Source of the DNA: Bacteroidales bacterium
GTDB lineage: Bacteria; Bacteroidota; Bacteroidia; Bacteroidales; VadinHA17
NCBI GenBank assembly: GCA_024762655.1
Contig: JANTHB010000013.1
Span: forward strand, 1 to 51,575
Length of the DNA stretch: 51,575 bases
Reading direction: 5' to 3'
Of the stretch, positions 27,153 through 36,751 are shown piece by piece. The translations under genes and the position numbers were made by a program. Position 1 is the stretch's first letter. The number at the start of each line of letters is the position of its first letter. The notes under the pieces were generated by a model. The model was given only the letters and a program-made list of their open reading frames with translations. It made no database searches and had not been told where the DNA came from.

Positions 27153-29645
27153 ATGCCAGAACTGGAAAATATTATTAAGATCAACATCGAAGAAGAGATG
27201 AAATCGGCCTACATCGACTATTCCATGTCGGTGATTGTGTCGAGGGCGCTGCCAGATGTCAGAGATGGACTGAAACCTGTGCATCGCAGGGTTTTATACG
27301 GGATGTATGAATTGGGTGTTCTTTCCAACCGTCCGACAAAAAAATCAGCCAGAATCGTAGGGGAGGTGCTGGGAAAGTTCCATCCTCATGGTGACACATC
27401 GGTATATGATGCGATGGTCAGGATGGCACAGGAATGGTCCCTGCGTTATCCTCTGGTGGAAGGACAGGGAAACTTCGGATCTATCGATGGCGACAGTCCT
27501 GCCGCCATGAGGTATACCGAGGCCAGACTGAAAAAAATCGCCGAAGAAGCACTCTCGGATATTGATAAGGATACGGTTGATTTCCAACTGAATTTTGACG
27601 ATACGCTGAATGAACCTACTGTACTCCCCACACGCGTTCCGTTGTTGCTGATCAACGGCGCTGCCGGAATTGCCGTAGGGATGGCCACGAATATTCCTCC
27701 ACACAACCTCACTGAGATCGTGGACGGACTGGTAGCACAGATCGACAATCCCGATATTTCGATCGATGAACTGACGCAATATATCAAAGGTCCGGACTTC
27801 CCGACAGGAGGCATTATCTACGGGTTCCAGGGAATCAGGGATGCTTATGAAACCGGACGCGGCCGGATCGTGGTAAGAGCCAAAACAGAAATTGAAACCA
27901 CACATTCGGGACGGGAGCAGATCATCGTTACCGAGATCCCATACATGGTCAATAAGGCTGATCTTATCAAAAAAACAGCCGATCTGATCAATGAGAAGAA
28001 AATCAACGGCATTTCCTATATCAACGACGAATCGGACCGGAACGGTATGCGTATCGTAATCATCCTTAAAAAAGATGCCAGCGCCAATGTCGTCCTGAAC
28101 ACCTTGTTCAAATATACCCAGTTGCAGTCGTCGTTCAATGTAAACAGTATTGCCCTGGTAAAAGGCAGACCCCGTCTCCTGAACCTGAAACAACTCCTTC
28201 ATTACTTCATCGAACACCGTCATGAAGTGGTTGTCAGAAGAACCCGGTATGAGCTGAAGCAGGCAGAAAAACGGGCTCATATCCTCGAAGGCCTTCTTAT
28301 AGCCCTGGATCATCTGGATGCCGTGATAAAACTTATCCGTGCCTCCAAAACAGTGGATGAAGCCCGGGAGGGCCTGATACGTGAATTCGACCTGTCAGAA
28401 CTCCAGGCACGGGCCATTCTGGATATGCGCCTGCAGAAACTGACAGGCCTGGAAAGAGAAAAAATAAGGGCAGAATATGATGAATTAAAGAAACAAATTA
28501 AATACATGCAGGAAGTACTTGAATCAGAAGTGCTTCAGATGAAGATAGTAAAAGATGAGCTGCTGGAGATAAAAGAAAAATTCGGAGATGAAAGAAGAAC
28601 GGATATCCTTCCTGATCCCGGCGAATTTAATCCGGAAGACTTTTATGCGGACGAAGAGGTGGTCATAACCATATCTCATCTGGGCTATATCAAGAGAACG
28701 CCTCTGACCGAATTCAGACGCCAAAACAGGGGAGGGGTGGGCGCCAAAGGCGGCACCACCAGAGACGAAGACTTTATCGAGCATTTGTTTATCGCCACCA
28801 TGCACAATACCATGCTTTTCTTTACGGAAAAAGGAAGGTGTTACTGGCTGAAAGTTTGGGAAATCACCGAAGGAAGCCGTGTTTCCAAAGGACGCGCTAT
28901 ACAGAATATGATCAATATCGACCCGGGTGACAAGGTGATGGCTTACATCAATGTAAAATCCCTGAAAGACGAGGAGTATATCAATTCCCATTACATCGTC
29001 CTGGCTACCAAAAAAGGCGTGATCAAGAAAACCCGCCTGGAAGCGTTCTCACGGCCCCGTCAAAACGGCATAAACGCTGTGACTATCCGGGAGAACGACC
29101 AGTTGCTGGCCGCTGCCCTCACCAACGGAAGTCAGGAGGTGCTGCTGGCAGTGCGTTCGGGCCGCGCCATAAGATTCCCCGAAAACAAAGTCAGAGCCAT
29201 GGGCCGTGGCGCCGCCGGCGTGCGCGGAATCACACTGAAGGGAGAGAATGATGAAGTGGTCGATATGGTATGTGTCGAATCGGAAGAACAAACCATCCTG
29301 GTCGTTTCTGAAAAAGGATACGGAAAAAGATCCAGGGTGGACGACTACCGGATTACCAACCGCGGAGGGAAAGGTGTCAAAACGCTTAATATTACCGAGA
29401 AAACCGGCGCTCTGATCGCCATGAAAGCAGTCACCGATAAAGGCGACCTGATGATCATCAACAAATCAGGACTGGTCATCCGGATGCCCGTCAGCGACCT
29501 GCGCATCATGGGACGTGCTACCCAGGGCGTGAAGCTGATAAGCCTGCGAAACGGGGACTCCATTGCAGCCGTAGCTTACGTGGAAGTGGAGGATTCAGAC
29601 GAAGAATTTATCGGCGAAGAAACAGAGCCTGAAGAAATTTCATAA
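27153..29645 (+). CDS. gyrA: DNA gyrase subunit A
   Basis: Breakage-reunion subunit of the type IIA topoisomerase that introduces negative supercoils. 830 residues from the ATG at 27153, chosen because a likely -7 element overlaps the longer GTG start at 27111. The catalytic Tyr121 sits in AMRYTEARL. The quinolone region reads [12 protein letters not shown], with Thr82 at the E. coli Ser83 position and Asp86 at Asp87. The C-terminal beta-pinwheel holds the GyrA-box-like [10 protein letters not shown], which supports GyrA over ParC, and an acidic tail. It is divergent from clpC and followed by a TPR gene, a neighbourhood known in Bacteroidales. Confidence 0.97.
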   Translation: MPELENIIKINIEEEMKSAYIDYSMSVIVSRALPDVRDGLKPVHRRVLYGMYELGVLSNRPTKKSARIVGEVLGKFHPHGDTSVYDAMVRMAQEWSLRYPLVEGQGNFGSIDGDSPAAMRYTEARLKKIAEEALSDIDKDTVDFQLNFDDTLNEPTVLPTRVPLLLINGAAGIAVGMATNIPPHNLTEIVDGLVAQIDNPDISIDELTQYIKGPDFPTGGIIYGFQGIRDAYETGRGRIVVRAKTEIETTHSGREQIIVTEIPYMVNKADLIKKTADLINEKKINGISYINDESDRNGMRIVIILKKDASANVVLNTLFKYTQLQSSFNVNSIALVKGRPRLLNLKQLLHYFIEHRHEVVVRRTRYELKQAEKRAHILEGLLIALDHLDAVIKLIRASKTVDEAREGLIREFDLSELQARAILDMRLQKLTGLEREKIRAEYDELKKQIKYMQEVLESEVLQMKIVKDELLEIKEKFGDERRTDILPDPGEFNPEDFYADEEVVITISHLGYIKRTPLTEFRRQNRGGVGAKGGTTRDEDFIEHLFIATMHNTMLFFTEKGRCYWLKVWEITEGSRVSKGRAIQNMINIDPGDKVMAYINVKSLKDEEYINSHYIVLATKKGVIKKTRLEAFSRPRQNGINAVTIRENDQLLAAALTNGSQEVLLAVRSGRAIRFPENKVRAMGRGAAGVRGITLKGENDEVVDMVCVESEEQTILVVSEKGYGKRSRVDDYRITNRGGKGVKTLNITEKTGALIAMKAVTDKGDLMIINKSGLVIRMPVSDLRIMGRATQGVKLISLRNGDSIAAVAYVEVEDSDEEFIGEETEPEEIS

Positions 29646-29659
29646 TTTTTGGCAAAGAT

Positions 29660-29693
29660 TTTGCAACCATAAACATAAAATGTTTTATTTTTG
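29660..29693 (+). promoter_or_regulatory. Promoter for the TPR protein gene
   Basis: TTTG at 29660-29663, 22 bases, TATTTTTG at 29686-29693 (exact -7), with a ~48-base AT-rich leader. Confidence 0.55.
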
Positions 29694-29747
29694 AGCGTTA
29701 GTTTATAGCGTATCATTTTAGTTGACAATAGTTTTATATAAAAATTT

Positions 29748-30941
29748 ATGAACATGAAAAAACTAGGATTATTACTGATAGGGGCGTTGCTCCTGAGTAC
29801 CCTGACTTATGCGCAGAAAGGGAAAGTGGCTGCCGCGCTTACCTATCTGGATAACGGGGAACTTGAAAAAGCTTTGCAAACGGTCGAAATTGCTGAGAAA
29901 AATCCGAAAACCGCTAACTGGTATAAGACCTATTATGCCAAAGGCCGGGTTTTGCAGGCCATTGCCGAATCCAAAGATCCGAAAGTTAAAAAACTGGTCG
30001 AGAATCCTTTGGTTAAAGCCTATGAGAACTACCAGAAAGCGATCAAGCTGGATGAAAAACACAAAATCGCCAAAACCATCGAGATTTATCTTCCTATGCT
30101 CAACAATGACTTTATTAATATGGGCGTCAAAGCCTTTCAGGATCAGAAATTCGAGGATGCTATGAATGCCTTTGAATATGCCCTGAAAGTAGGCGAAGAT
30201 AAAGTTTTCGGAGGAGTCGTCGATACCAGCCTGATTTACAACGCTGGCCTGGCTGCCTACAACGGAAAACTGTGGGATAAGTCCATCCAGCATATTTCCA
30301 AAGCCATTGACATGAATTATGGGGGAAGCGCAGCGTATATCCTGTTGAAAAATGCGTATATGGAAAAAGGGGATACCCTGGCCGCCAAAAAGACCCTTCA
30401 GGAGGGCTTTGATAAGTATCCGACGGATAAAAACATCATCTTTGAACTGATTAACTATTATTTGCTCATTGAAAACGACAGCCAGGCTGCTCTGGATTAT
30501 ATCCGGAAAGGACTGGAAAAAGATCCGGAAAACGCCTCCTTATATTTCGCTGAGGGTCTTGCCCTCGACAAAATCGGAAAACATCAGGAAGCCATCAAGG
30601 CCTATAAGGAATCCATTTCCAGAGACTCTACGTTTCTGAATTCCTATTATAACCTTGGAGCACTGATTTTTAACGACGGGGTCAACATGTTCAACGAATG
30701 CAACAAGATCATGGATAATGATAAGTTTAAAGCCTGCGTGGCCCAGGCAGATGAAAAATTCAAAGAATCCCTGCCGTATCTCGAAAGAGCCCATGAACTT
30801 GATCCGAAAGAGATCAATACCATGGAGACCCTCAAAGTTCTTTACTATCGTTTGCATATGTATGATAAAAGAGATCAGATCGTAAAAGAGCTGGAAGCAG
30901 CTAAAAATAGCGCTGGTACCGGAGGAGAAGAAAAGAAGTAA
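29748..30941 (+). CDS. Exported tetratricopeptide repeat protein
   Basis: 397 residues with a signal peptide (KKLGLLLIGALLLSTLTYAQ). The rest is helical TPR repeats, clearest at about residues 115-150 (INMGVKAFQDQKFEDAMNAFEYALKVG), 155-190 and 235-300 (NASLYFAEGLALDKIGKHQEAIKAYKESISRD). It probably acts as a periplasmic protein-interaction scaffold. The gene follows gyrA in many Bacteroidales, but its partners are unknown. Two ATGs (29748, 29754) are possible. A strong terminator follows. Confidence 0.9.
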   Translation: MNMKKLGLLLIGALLLSTLTYAQKGKVAAALTYLDNGELEKALQTVEIAEKNPKTANWYKTYYAKGRVLQAIAESKDPKVKKLVENPLVKAYENYQKAIKLDEKHKIAKTIEIYLPMLNNDFINMGVKAFQDQKFEDAMNAFEYALKVGEDKVFGGVVDTSLIYNAGLAAYNGKLWDKSIQHISKAIDMNYGGSAAYILLKNAYMEKGDTLAAKKTLQEGFDKYPTDKNIIFELINYYLLIENDSQAALDYIRKGLEKDPENASLYFAEGLALDKIGKHQEAIKAYKESISRDSTFLNSYYNLGALIFNDGVNMFNECNKIMDNDKFKACVAQADEKFKESLPYLERAHELDPKEINTMETLKVLYYRLHMYDKRDQIVKELEAAKNSAGTGGEEKK

Positions 30942-30971
30942 TATAATATTTTACTTACTGGTGACCTAAAG

Positions 30972-31004
30972 GGGGAGGTGAATATCATACCTCCCTTCTT
31001 TTTA
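30972..31004 (+). terminator. Rho-independent terminator
   Basis: GGGAGGT, 9-base loop, ACCTCCC followed by TTCTTTTT: ends the TPR gene transcript. Confidence 0.85.
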
Positions 31005-31153
31005 CATATCAAAGTTAACATAATATTAATTATAGGACATTCTATAGAAGATTTACGGCTACTAGCGGGTAGCAAATAGTTAACATAAATTCAGAAATGT
31101 AGGCAGCCGCCAGGCCGTTACATATCGTTAAATTTAATGGTAAGTAAATCTCC

Positions 31154-31183
31154 TTGAAGCATTCAATTCTTTTTCTATCTTTA
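31154..31183 (+). promoter_or_regulatory. Possible promoter for the PAS histidine kinase
   Basis: TTG at 31154-31156, 19 bases, TATCTTTA at 31176-31183 (one mismatch), 23 bases before the start codon. Confidence 0.35.
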
Positions 31184-31206
31184 TAATCTAAACAATTCCG
31201 TACTTT

Positions 31207-32778
31207 ATGAAAAAGGATGAAACATCATTAAGCGAAGCTACCCTCATAAAAAGAATTCGAAAGCTGGAAAGAGAGATAGAGGATCTTCGCCAACGCAAAC
31301 CTGAAGAGTATCTTCAAAATGCTCTGGATAAATCCAGGGACCTGATCGTGGTCATTCAGGATGGCAAAGTCAAATACGCCAACCCTGTATTGGAAGAGTT
31401 CTCGGGTTATTCGTTTGAGATGATCAGGGATAAACCTTTCGTAAAATTTCTTTCAGGAAATGTAAGGCAACTGCTCAGAAAAAACTATGAGGCCAGAATC
31501 TCCGGACAGCGGGTACCGGAACACTATGAGACAGTGATTCATAATAAAAAAGGTGAAGAAGTTTTCGTCGAGATAAGCGGTCATGTTATTACTTACCAGG
31601 GGAAACCGGCCGATTTTGTGCTATTGCATAATATCACCCCGCTGAAGAAAATGATCGAGGAATTGCGGGTCAGTGAGGTAAAATACAGAAACTTCTTTAA
31701 AGCATCGAAAGACTGCGTATTTTTCACTACTCCAGATGGTATATGGCTGGATATGAGTGACTCCGCTCCCGTTTTTTTCGGCTATTCCTCCAAAGAAGAA
31801 CTGGCTGCCATTCCTATACCTGAACTGTATGTAGATCCTGAAGATCGTAAAAATGATCTGGAGAAGATTGAAAAAGAGGGCTCTACACGGGATGTCCCTA
31901 TCAAGCTGAAGAAAAAGGATGGAACCACGATCCATACACTGATCACATCACAGGCTATCCTGGATGAACATGGCAGGGTAATTGCTTACCAGGGAATCAT
32001 CAGGGATATTACAGAACTTAAAAAGAAAGAGGAACTACTGAGAGAAAGCAAGAAACGCCTGGAAGAGACACTGGCTGCCCGGGATAAATTTTTCTCCATT
32101 ATCAGCCACGATCTCCGTTCACCTTTTAACGGAATTATAGGATTATCCGATTTCCTTCGCAGAGAAGCCCATCAGATGCCGCCCGATGAAATTGCATCCC
32201 TGGCAGATGATCTGTACAGAACCGGACAGGAAACCTATGAATTGCTTTCAAACCTGCTGGCCTGGTCACGAACGGTCACGGGAAAGATCACGCTGACACC
32301 CGAAACCTTTACCATCGCAGATTTATCAAAAGAGATCGAAACCCTCTACCGGGAAAATATGAACCGGAAAAATATCCGGTTTGATTCAACCGTTCCTCAC
32401 ATGCTATCTGTTTATGCCGACAGGAATATGATCCGTACGGTTTTAAGAAATCTGTTCACCAATGCGATCAAATATTCACATCCCGGCGGGATCATAAGCA
32501 TAAAAGCCGAAGAGAAAGATGGTTTTGTCACTGTCAGCATCTCGGATACCGGCATCGGCATCCCCGAAGAGAAACTGAAAACCCTGTTTGACCATAATCA
32601 TGATCAGTATCTGAAAGGAACCTTCGGTGAAAGCGGCTCCGGCCTGGGTCTGATCCTCTGTAAGGAATTTACGGAATTGAATCATGGAAAGATCCATGCC
32701 GCCAGTACAGTAGGTAAAGGTAGCACTTTTTACATCCAACTCCCGGCCCCTGGGTACCCCCCTGCTGGAGGCAGGTAA
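31207..32778 (+). CDS. Soluble PAS-domain sensor histidine kinase (orphan)
   Basis: 523 residues with no membrane segment. A short N-terminal coiled coil is followed by two PAS domains (about residues 40-145 and 155-275), the second ending AYQGIIRDITELKKKEELL. Then come a HisKA domain with phosphorylated His301 in SHDLRSPFNGIIG and an HATPase_c domain with NAIKYS, DTGIGIP and GSGLGL. It senses a cytoplasmic or diffusible signal, ligand unknown. No response regulator lies next to it. The last ten residues (APGYPPAGGR) extend past the normal HATPase end and are partly encoded by a small GC-rich hairpin. Confidence 0.92.
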   Translation: MKKDETSLSEATLIKRIRKLEREIEDLRQRKPEEYLQNALDKSRDLIVVIQDGKVKYANPVLEEFSGYSFEMIRDKPFVKFLSGNVRQLLRKNYEARISGQRVPEHYETVIHNKKGEEVFVEISGHVITYQGKPADFVLLHNITPLKKMIEELRVSEVKYRNFFKASKDCVFFTTPDGIWLDMSDSAPVFFGYSSKEELAAIPIPELYVDPEDRKNDLEKIEKEGSTRDVPIKLKKKDGTTIHTLITSQAILDEHGRVIAYQGIIRDITELKKKEELLRESKKRLEETLAARDKFFSIISHDLRSPFNGIIGLSDFLRREAHQMPPDEIASLADDLYRTGQETYELLSNLLAWSRTVTGKITLTPETFTIADLSKEIETLYRENMNRKNIRFDSTVPHMLSVYADRNMIRTVLRNLFTNAIKYSHPGGIISIKAEEKDGFVTVSISDTGIGIPEEKLKTLFDHNHDQYLKGTFGESGSGLGLILCKEFTELNHGKIHAASTVGKGSTFYIQLPAPGYPPAGGR

Positions 32779-32868
32779 CCGACCACTCGATCCGCCCACT
32801 CGGGGACCGGGGATTACAAAGGGCAAGGCAGACACAAATGATGTCCGTATGGCTTTATATGAAAGTAT

Positions 32869-32900
32869 TTTGCTTTCATACGAAATGTTTCCTATATTTG
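32869..32900 (+). promoter_or_regulatory. Near-consensus promoter of the glycyl radical enzyme operon
   Basis: TTTG at 32869-32872, 20 bases, TATATTTG at 32893-32900: both elements exact and ideally spaced. The transcript would start only about 12 bases before the activase ATG. A likely target for the DeoR repressor encoded downstream (inference). Confidence 0.75.
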
Positions 32901-32919
32901 CTAGGACATATTTTACATC

Positions 32920-33807
32920 ATGATCTTCAACATTCAACGGTTTTCCACCCATGACGGCGACGGCATCCGTACCCTGATCTTTTTCAAAGGATGCCCCTTG
33001 CATTGTCAGTGGTGCAGCAACCCCGAAGGGATCTCCTACGATCACACCATCCTGTACGATAAAAGGCTCTGCAGGGATCTCGGGGAATGTATGAAAACTG
33101 AAAGCCGAGCCATCCGCCGTATCAACGGACATGGCATCCGTATCGAACGCGGGCAGATCGCACATCCGGAGATCTTACGGGATGTATGCCCTTCCCGGGC
33201 CCTTACGGTCGTAGGAGAAGAGAAAAGCGTGGAAGATCTCCTTCAGGAGATAGAAAAAGACCGGCCTTTTTACCGCGATAACGGCGGGGTTACCCTCTCG
33301 GGCGGGGAGCCGCTGTCACAAACCGCCTTCCTGGTCCCCTTTCTGCGTGCGCTGAAGGAGAGAAAGATCCCGGTAAATGTAGAGACATCCCTGCATGTCA
33401 AATGGGAGAATATCGCTGCTGTCGTGGAAGGGATTAACACCTTCCTGGCCGACCTGAAACATACGGATACAAAGAAATTCAGGGCTTTTACCGGAGGCAA
33501 TGCCCGCATGGTAACGGATAACCTGAAAAAACTCGTTGCCGGAGGTGCCCGGGTTATCATACGCGTGCCGGTCATCCCCGGATTCAATCACACCCAAAAG
33601 GAGATGAACCACATCATAGATTACGTTGATTCGCTCGGCATAAAAGAGATGCACTTCCTCCCCTATCATACGCTGGGAATGGAAAAATACCGGATGATGA
33701 ATATCCCTTATCCCTATGAACCATACAAACCTGTCAGGGATGAAGAGGTTTATCCCTATGCAGAATATGCGCAAAAAAAAGGATTACGAACAAAGACCGG
33801 AGGTTGA
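32920..33807 (+). CDS. Glycyl radical enzyme activating enzyme (radical SAM)
   Basis: 295 residues. It generates the glycyl radical on its partner using SAM and an iron-sulfur cluster. The radical SAM triad is Cys25-x3-Cys29-x2-Cys32 (GCPLHCQWC), preceded by FSTHDGDGIRT and followed by SNPEG, typical of the PflA-type family; GGVTLSGGEPL is the SAM-binding segment. Between them, where dehydratase-type activases carry a ferredoxin-like insert with eight cysteines, only Cys51, Cys57 and Cys90 remain. The auxiliary clusters are thus reduced or absent. The stop is one base before the ATG of its presumed substrate enzyme. Confidence 0.93.
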   Translation: MIFNIQRFSTHDGDGIRTLIFFKGCPLHCQWCSNPEGISYDHTILYDKRLCRDLGECMKTESRAIRRINGHGIRIERGQIAHPEILRDVCPSRALTVVGEEKSVEDLLQEIEKDRPFYRDNGGVTLSGGEPLSQTAFLVPFLRALKERKIPVNVETSLHVKWENIAAVVEGINTFLADLKHTDTKKFRAFTGGNARMVTDNLKKLVAGGARVIIRVPVIPGFNHTQKEMNHIIDYVDSLGIKEMHFLPYHTLGMEKYRMMNIPYPYEPYKPVRDEEVYPYAEYAQKKGLRTKTGG

Positions 33808-33808
33808 T

Positions 33809-36223
33809 ATGAGAACGAAAACATATGTTGAAAAGATAACTCCGCGTATCGTACATTTACGTGAGAAGGTACTGAGCACCAAACCTTCGGTATGTACAGA
33901 GCGGGCACGTTTTTATACGGAGATATACCGGGAGCATGAGGACCAGCCGGTAATCATCCGGCGGGCGCTGGCGCTCGAAAAAACACTGAAAGAAATGACC
34001 ATCTTCATCGATGAGGGCGAACTGATCGTGGGCAATCACTCTTCGCAGCACCGCGCTGCACCCATCTTCCCCGAGTATGCGGTCGACTGGCTGCCCGAAG
34101 AGATGGACGATCTGGACAAGCGGCCGGGGGATGCTTTCTACATCACGGAACAGCATAAGAAAGAACTGCTTGAGATTGCACAGTGGTGGAAAGGCAAAGT
34201 ACTCTGGGACCGTGGCAGAGCCATGATGTCGCAGGAATTGCGGGACCTGCAGGATGCTGCTATCATCAAAGCCACCGGCAACCTCACCTCCGGCGACGGT
34301 CACATTGCGGTGGATTTCCCGAAGATCCTCTCTGCCGGCCTGGCCGGTTATCTGGAAGAGATCGGCTATTACTACAGCAAGGTAAACAGGACCAGCCGGG
34401 AAGGGGTAAAAAAAGACCTTTTTTACAATGCCTTGGCGATCGCCATCCGTGCTTTCCGCACCTTTATTCTGCGATACAGGGATCTGGCACGGGAGATGAG
34501 TGCAAAGGAGCCGGATCGCGGGAGAAAAAAAGAGTTACAGGTTATCGCTAAGAATTGTGGAGTCATTGCTGACGGTCCCCCGCAAAATTTTTACCAGGCC
34601 CTGCAGCTCACCTGGTTCGTACAACTGGTCCTGCAGATAGAGAGCAACGGCCATTCGGTCTCCCTGGGCCGCATGGACCAGTACCTCTACCCTTTCTATC
34701 ACAACGATATATTAACTGGAAAGATGACAGAGGAATCAGCTTCAGAATTACTTGAGAACACATGGATCAAGCTATTATCCATCAGCAAGATAAGACCCTG
34801 GTCACACACCCGTTTTTCTGCCGGTGGCCCCCTCTATCAGAATGTTACCATTGGCGGACAAACCACCGACGGCAAAGATGCCGTAAACGACCTGAGTTAT
34901 CTGATCCTTGACACGGTCGGAAAAATGAAGCTTACACAACCCAACCTTTCCGTAAGGTTTCACAAAAACATTAGCAATGATTTTATGATGGCCTGCATGC
35001 AGGTCATTGAAAAAGGCTTTGGAATGCCCTCTTTTAACAACGACGAGGTGGTCATTCCCGGACTTCTTAAGTTGGGGGTGGAGCCACAGGATGCCTGGGA
35101 CTATTCGGCCATCGGATGTATTGAAATTGCTGTGCCGGGAAAATGGGGCTACCGCTGTACGGGCATGAGTTTTCTGAACCTGATGCGCGTCTTCAATGCA
35201 GCACTGTATAATGGGTTGGACCGCAAATCGGGAAAGACCTTCCACAAAGGTACGGGACATTTCAGGGATTTCAGCTCTTACGACGACCTGTTCAGGGCCT
35301 GGCAGCACCAGATCAAATACTATACACAAAAGACCGTGGAAATTGATACCGCTGTGGATACAGCCCTGGAAGAGAATGCCCCGGATCTCCTGTGCTCCGC
35401 TTTTGTGGATAGCTGTATTGCCCGTGGAAAAACCATCAAGGAAGGAGGTTCCAAATATGACTTTATCTCAGGTCTGCAGGTGGGAATTGCCAACCTGGGC
35501 AACTCGCTGGCAGCCATAAAAAAACTGGTTTTTGAAGACCGGGTGATCACTAAAGAACAACTCCTTGCCGCTCTGGAGAGTGACTTTGAAGGAGAAGAAG
35601 GAGAAAAGATCAGGCAATTGTTGTTGAACTACGCCCCGAAATACGGGAACGACGATGATTATGTTGATCTTCTTTTAAGAGATGCTTACATGGAATTTAT
35701 CAACGAGCTGGAACAGTATCACACAACCCGGTACAACCGGGGTCCCATCGGTTGCAAATACTATGCAGGCACCTCCAGCATTTCGGCCAATGTACCCAGT
35801 GGCGCTGTTGTGCCTGCCACCCCCGACGGCCGGAAAGCAAATACCCCGGTGGCCGAAGGCAGCTCCCCCTCTTCCGGAACCGACTTGCAGGGCCCTACCT
35901 CCGTATTCAAATCGGTGGCAAAATTACCCACGGAAAAAATAATGGGCGGAGTTCTTCTGAACCAGAAACTTAGTCCGGCCACAATCCGGAAAGACCGGGA
36001 CAAACAAAAACTGATATCGATCATCCGTACTTTTTTTGAAGATCTGAAAGGATGGCACGTACAGTACAATATCGTCTCCCGGGAGATTCTCATCGCGGCG
36101 CAGAAAGAACCGGAAAAATACAGGGACCTGATCGTCAGGGTGGCCGGGTATTCTGCTTTCTTCACTACCTTATCCCCCGATACACAGGATGATATCATCG
36201 CGAGGACAGAGCATACACTTTAG
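33809..36223 (+). CDS. Glycyl radical enzyme, predicted eliminase/dehydratase type, substrate unknown
   Basis: 804 residues. The ATG at 33809 is preferred (one base after the activase stop, GGAGG at 33799-33803 as ribosome site) over an ATG at 33716 inside the activase gene. The C-terminal glycyl radical site is Gly780 in RVAGYSAFFTT. The active-site loop is GCIEI (Cys437, Glu439), the Cys-x-Glu arrangement of dehydratases and other eliminating or decarboxylating members. Pyruvate formate-lyase itself has Cys-Cys, so PFL activity is unlikely. No microcompartment shell genes are present. The neighbouring ROK kinase and DeoR regulator suggest a sugar, sugar acid or polyol-derived substrate. Confidence 0.9.
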   Translation: MRTKTYVEKITPRIVHLREKVLSTKPSVCTERARFYTEIYREHEDQPVIIRRALALEKTLKEMTIFIDEGELIVGNHSSQHRAAPIFPEYAVDWLPEEMDDLDKRPGDAFYITEQHKKELLEIAQWWKGKVLWDRGRAMMSQELRDLQDAAIIKATGNLTSGDGHIAVDFPKILSAGLAGYLEEIGYYYSKVNRTSREGVKKDLFYNALAIAIRAFRTFILRYRDLAREMSAKEPDRGRKKELQVIAKNCGVIADGPPQNFYQALQLTWFVQLVLQIESNGHSVSLGRMDQYLYPFYHNDILTGKMTEESASELLENTWIKLLSISKIRPWSHTRFSAGGPLYQNVTIGGQTTDGKDAVNDLSYLILDTVGKMKLTQPNLSVRFHKNISNDFMMACMQVIEKGFGMPSFNNDEVVIPGLLKLGVEPQDAWDYSAIGCIEIAVPGKWGYRCTGMSFLNLMRVFNAALYNGLDRKSGKTFHKGTGHFRDFSSYDDLFRAWQHQIKYYTQKTVEIDTAVDTALEENAPDLLCSAFVDSCIARGKTIKEGGSKYDFISGLQVGIANLGNSLAAIKKLVFEDRVITKEQLLAALESDFEGEEGEKIRQLLLNYAPKYGNDDDYVDLLLRDAYMEFINELEQYHTTRYNRGPIGCKYYAGTSSISANVPSGAVVPATPDGRKANTPVAEGSSPSSGTDLQGPTSVFKSVAKLPTEKIMGGVLLNQKLSPATIRKDRDKQKLISIIRTFFEDLKGWHVQYNIVSREILIAAQKEPEKYRDLIVRVAGYSAFFTTLSPDTQDDIIARTEHTL

Positions 36224-36252
36224 GAAGGCTGAGGCTAAGGCATAGGCTGAGG
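36222..36252 (+). repeat. Left hexamer array (GCTAAG-type) of the putative cassette
   Basis: Starting right after the glycyl radical enzyme stop: four units GCTGAG, GCTAAG, GCATAG, GCTGAG (36228-36251). It is the inverted counterpart of the array at 36696-36735. Confidence 0.7.
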
Positions 36253-36287
36253 AAACTTTCAGATTATAGTAATTCAGAATATTAAAA

Positions 36288-36659
36288 ATGTCTTACAAAG
36301 ATTTCAGAGATATGCCTGTATGGCAGAAAGCTTTTGAGTTATTGCTCAGGATATACGATGTAACCAAAGCTTATCCCAAAGAAGAAAAGTATGGCCTGGT
36401 TTCAGATATGCGCAGGGCAGCAAACTCAGTTACAAACAATATTTCAGAGGGTTTTGGAAGATATGAGAAACTGGATAAAACACGGTTTTATAAAATTTCG
36501 AGAGGTAGTTGTTATGAACTCATAAATCAGTGTCTGGCGTCACAGGCTTTGGGTTTCATTACAGAAAATGACAAAGATGAATTAATCAACGACTACCGTG
36601 ATGTAATAGGTGAATTAGATTCTATGATAAAAAGTATTGAAACTACGCTCAGGAAATAA
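36288..36659 (+). CDS. Four-helix bundle protein, 23S rRNA intervening-sequence (S23) family
   Basis: 123 residues, all helical, with the family pattern DLxVWQKAFEL near the N-terminus, VSDMRRAANSVTNNISEGFGR in the middle and SRGSCYELINQ after it. The family was first seen inside intervening sequences of 23S rRNA, is related to the accessory protein Avd of diversity-generating retroelements, and often stands alone in Bacteroidota; its function is not established. No rRNA or reverse transcriptase lies here. Inverted arrays of a GCTAAG-type hexamer flank it, and it separates the glycyl radical enzyme from the ROK kinase, so it looks like an insertion. Confidence 0.93.
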   Translation: MSYKDFRDMPVWQKAFELLLRIYDVTKAYPKEEKYGLVSDMRRAANSVTNNISEGFGRYEKLDKTRFYKISRGSCYELINQCLASQALGFITENDKDELINDYRDVIGELDSMIKSIETTLRK

Positions 36660-36695
36660 TAAATGAATCTTAACGAAAAATGTACTCATTCAAAT

Positions 36696-36735
36696 CCTTA
36701 ACCTTTACCTTAGCCTTAGCCTTAGCCTTAGCCTA
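36696..36735 (+). repeat. Right hexamer array (CCTTAG)n
   Basis: CCTTAA, CCTTTA, then four perfect CCTTAG units (36708-36731) and a partial CCTA. It is the reverse complement of the GCTAAG-type units on the left side. It ends 16 bases before the ROK kinase start. Confidence 0.85.
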
Positions 36736-36751
36736 AAAAAAACTCACACCG

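Noticed and set aside
27345-28313. Long minus-strand open frame inside gyrA
   Set aside because: It lies wholly inside a clearly real gene, has no recognisable motif, and mirrors the codon pattern of the sense frame.
29722-29740. TTGACA plus TATATA as a sigma-70 promoter
   Set aside because: The boxes are about 10 bases apart, far from the needed 17, and a fitting Bacteroidota promoter lies just upstream.
33716-33808. Upstream start for the glycyl radical enzyme
   Set aside because: It would overlap the activase gene by 90 bases and add a segment unlike the family; the ATG at 33809 has a Shine-Dalgarno and immediate homology.
33809-36223. Annotation as pyruvate formate-lyase
   Set aside because: The active site has Cys-Ile-Glu rather than the adjacent Cys-Cys pair.
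36288-36659. Four-helix-bundle gene as an rRNA intervening sequence or part of a diversity-generating retroelement
   Set aside because: No rRNA, reverse transcriptase or template repeat is nearby.
36708-36735. CCTTAG array as CRISPR or telomere-like sequence
   Set aside because: The units are six bases without spacers, and an inverted counterpart on the other side of the gene explains it better.
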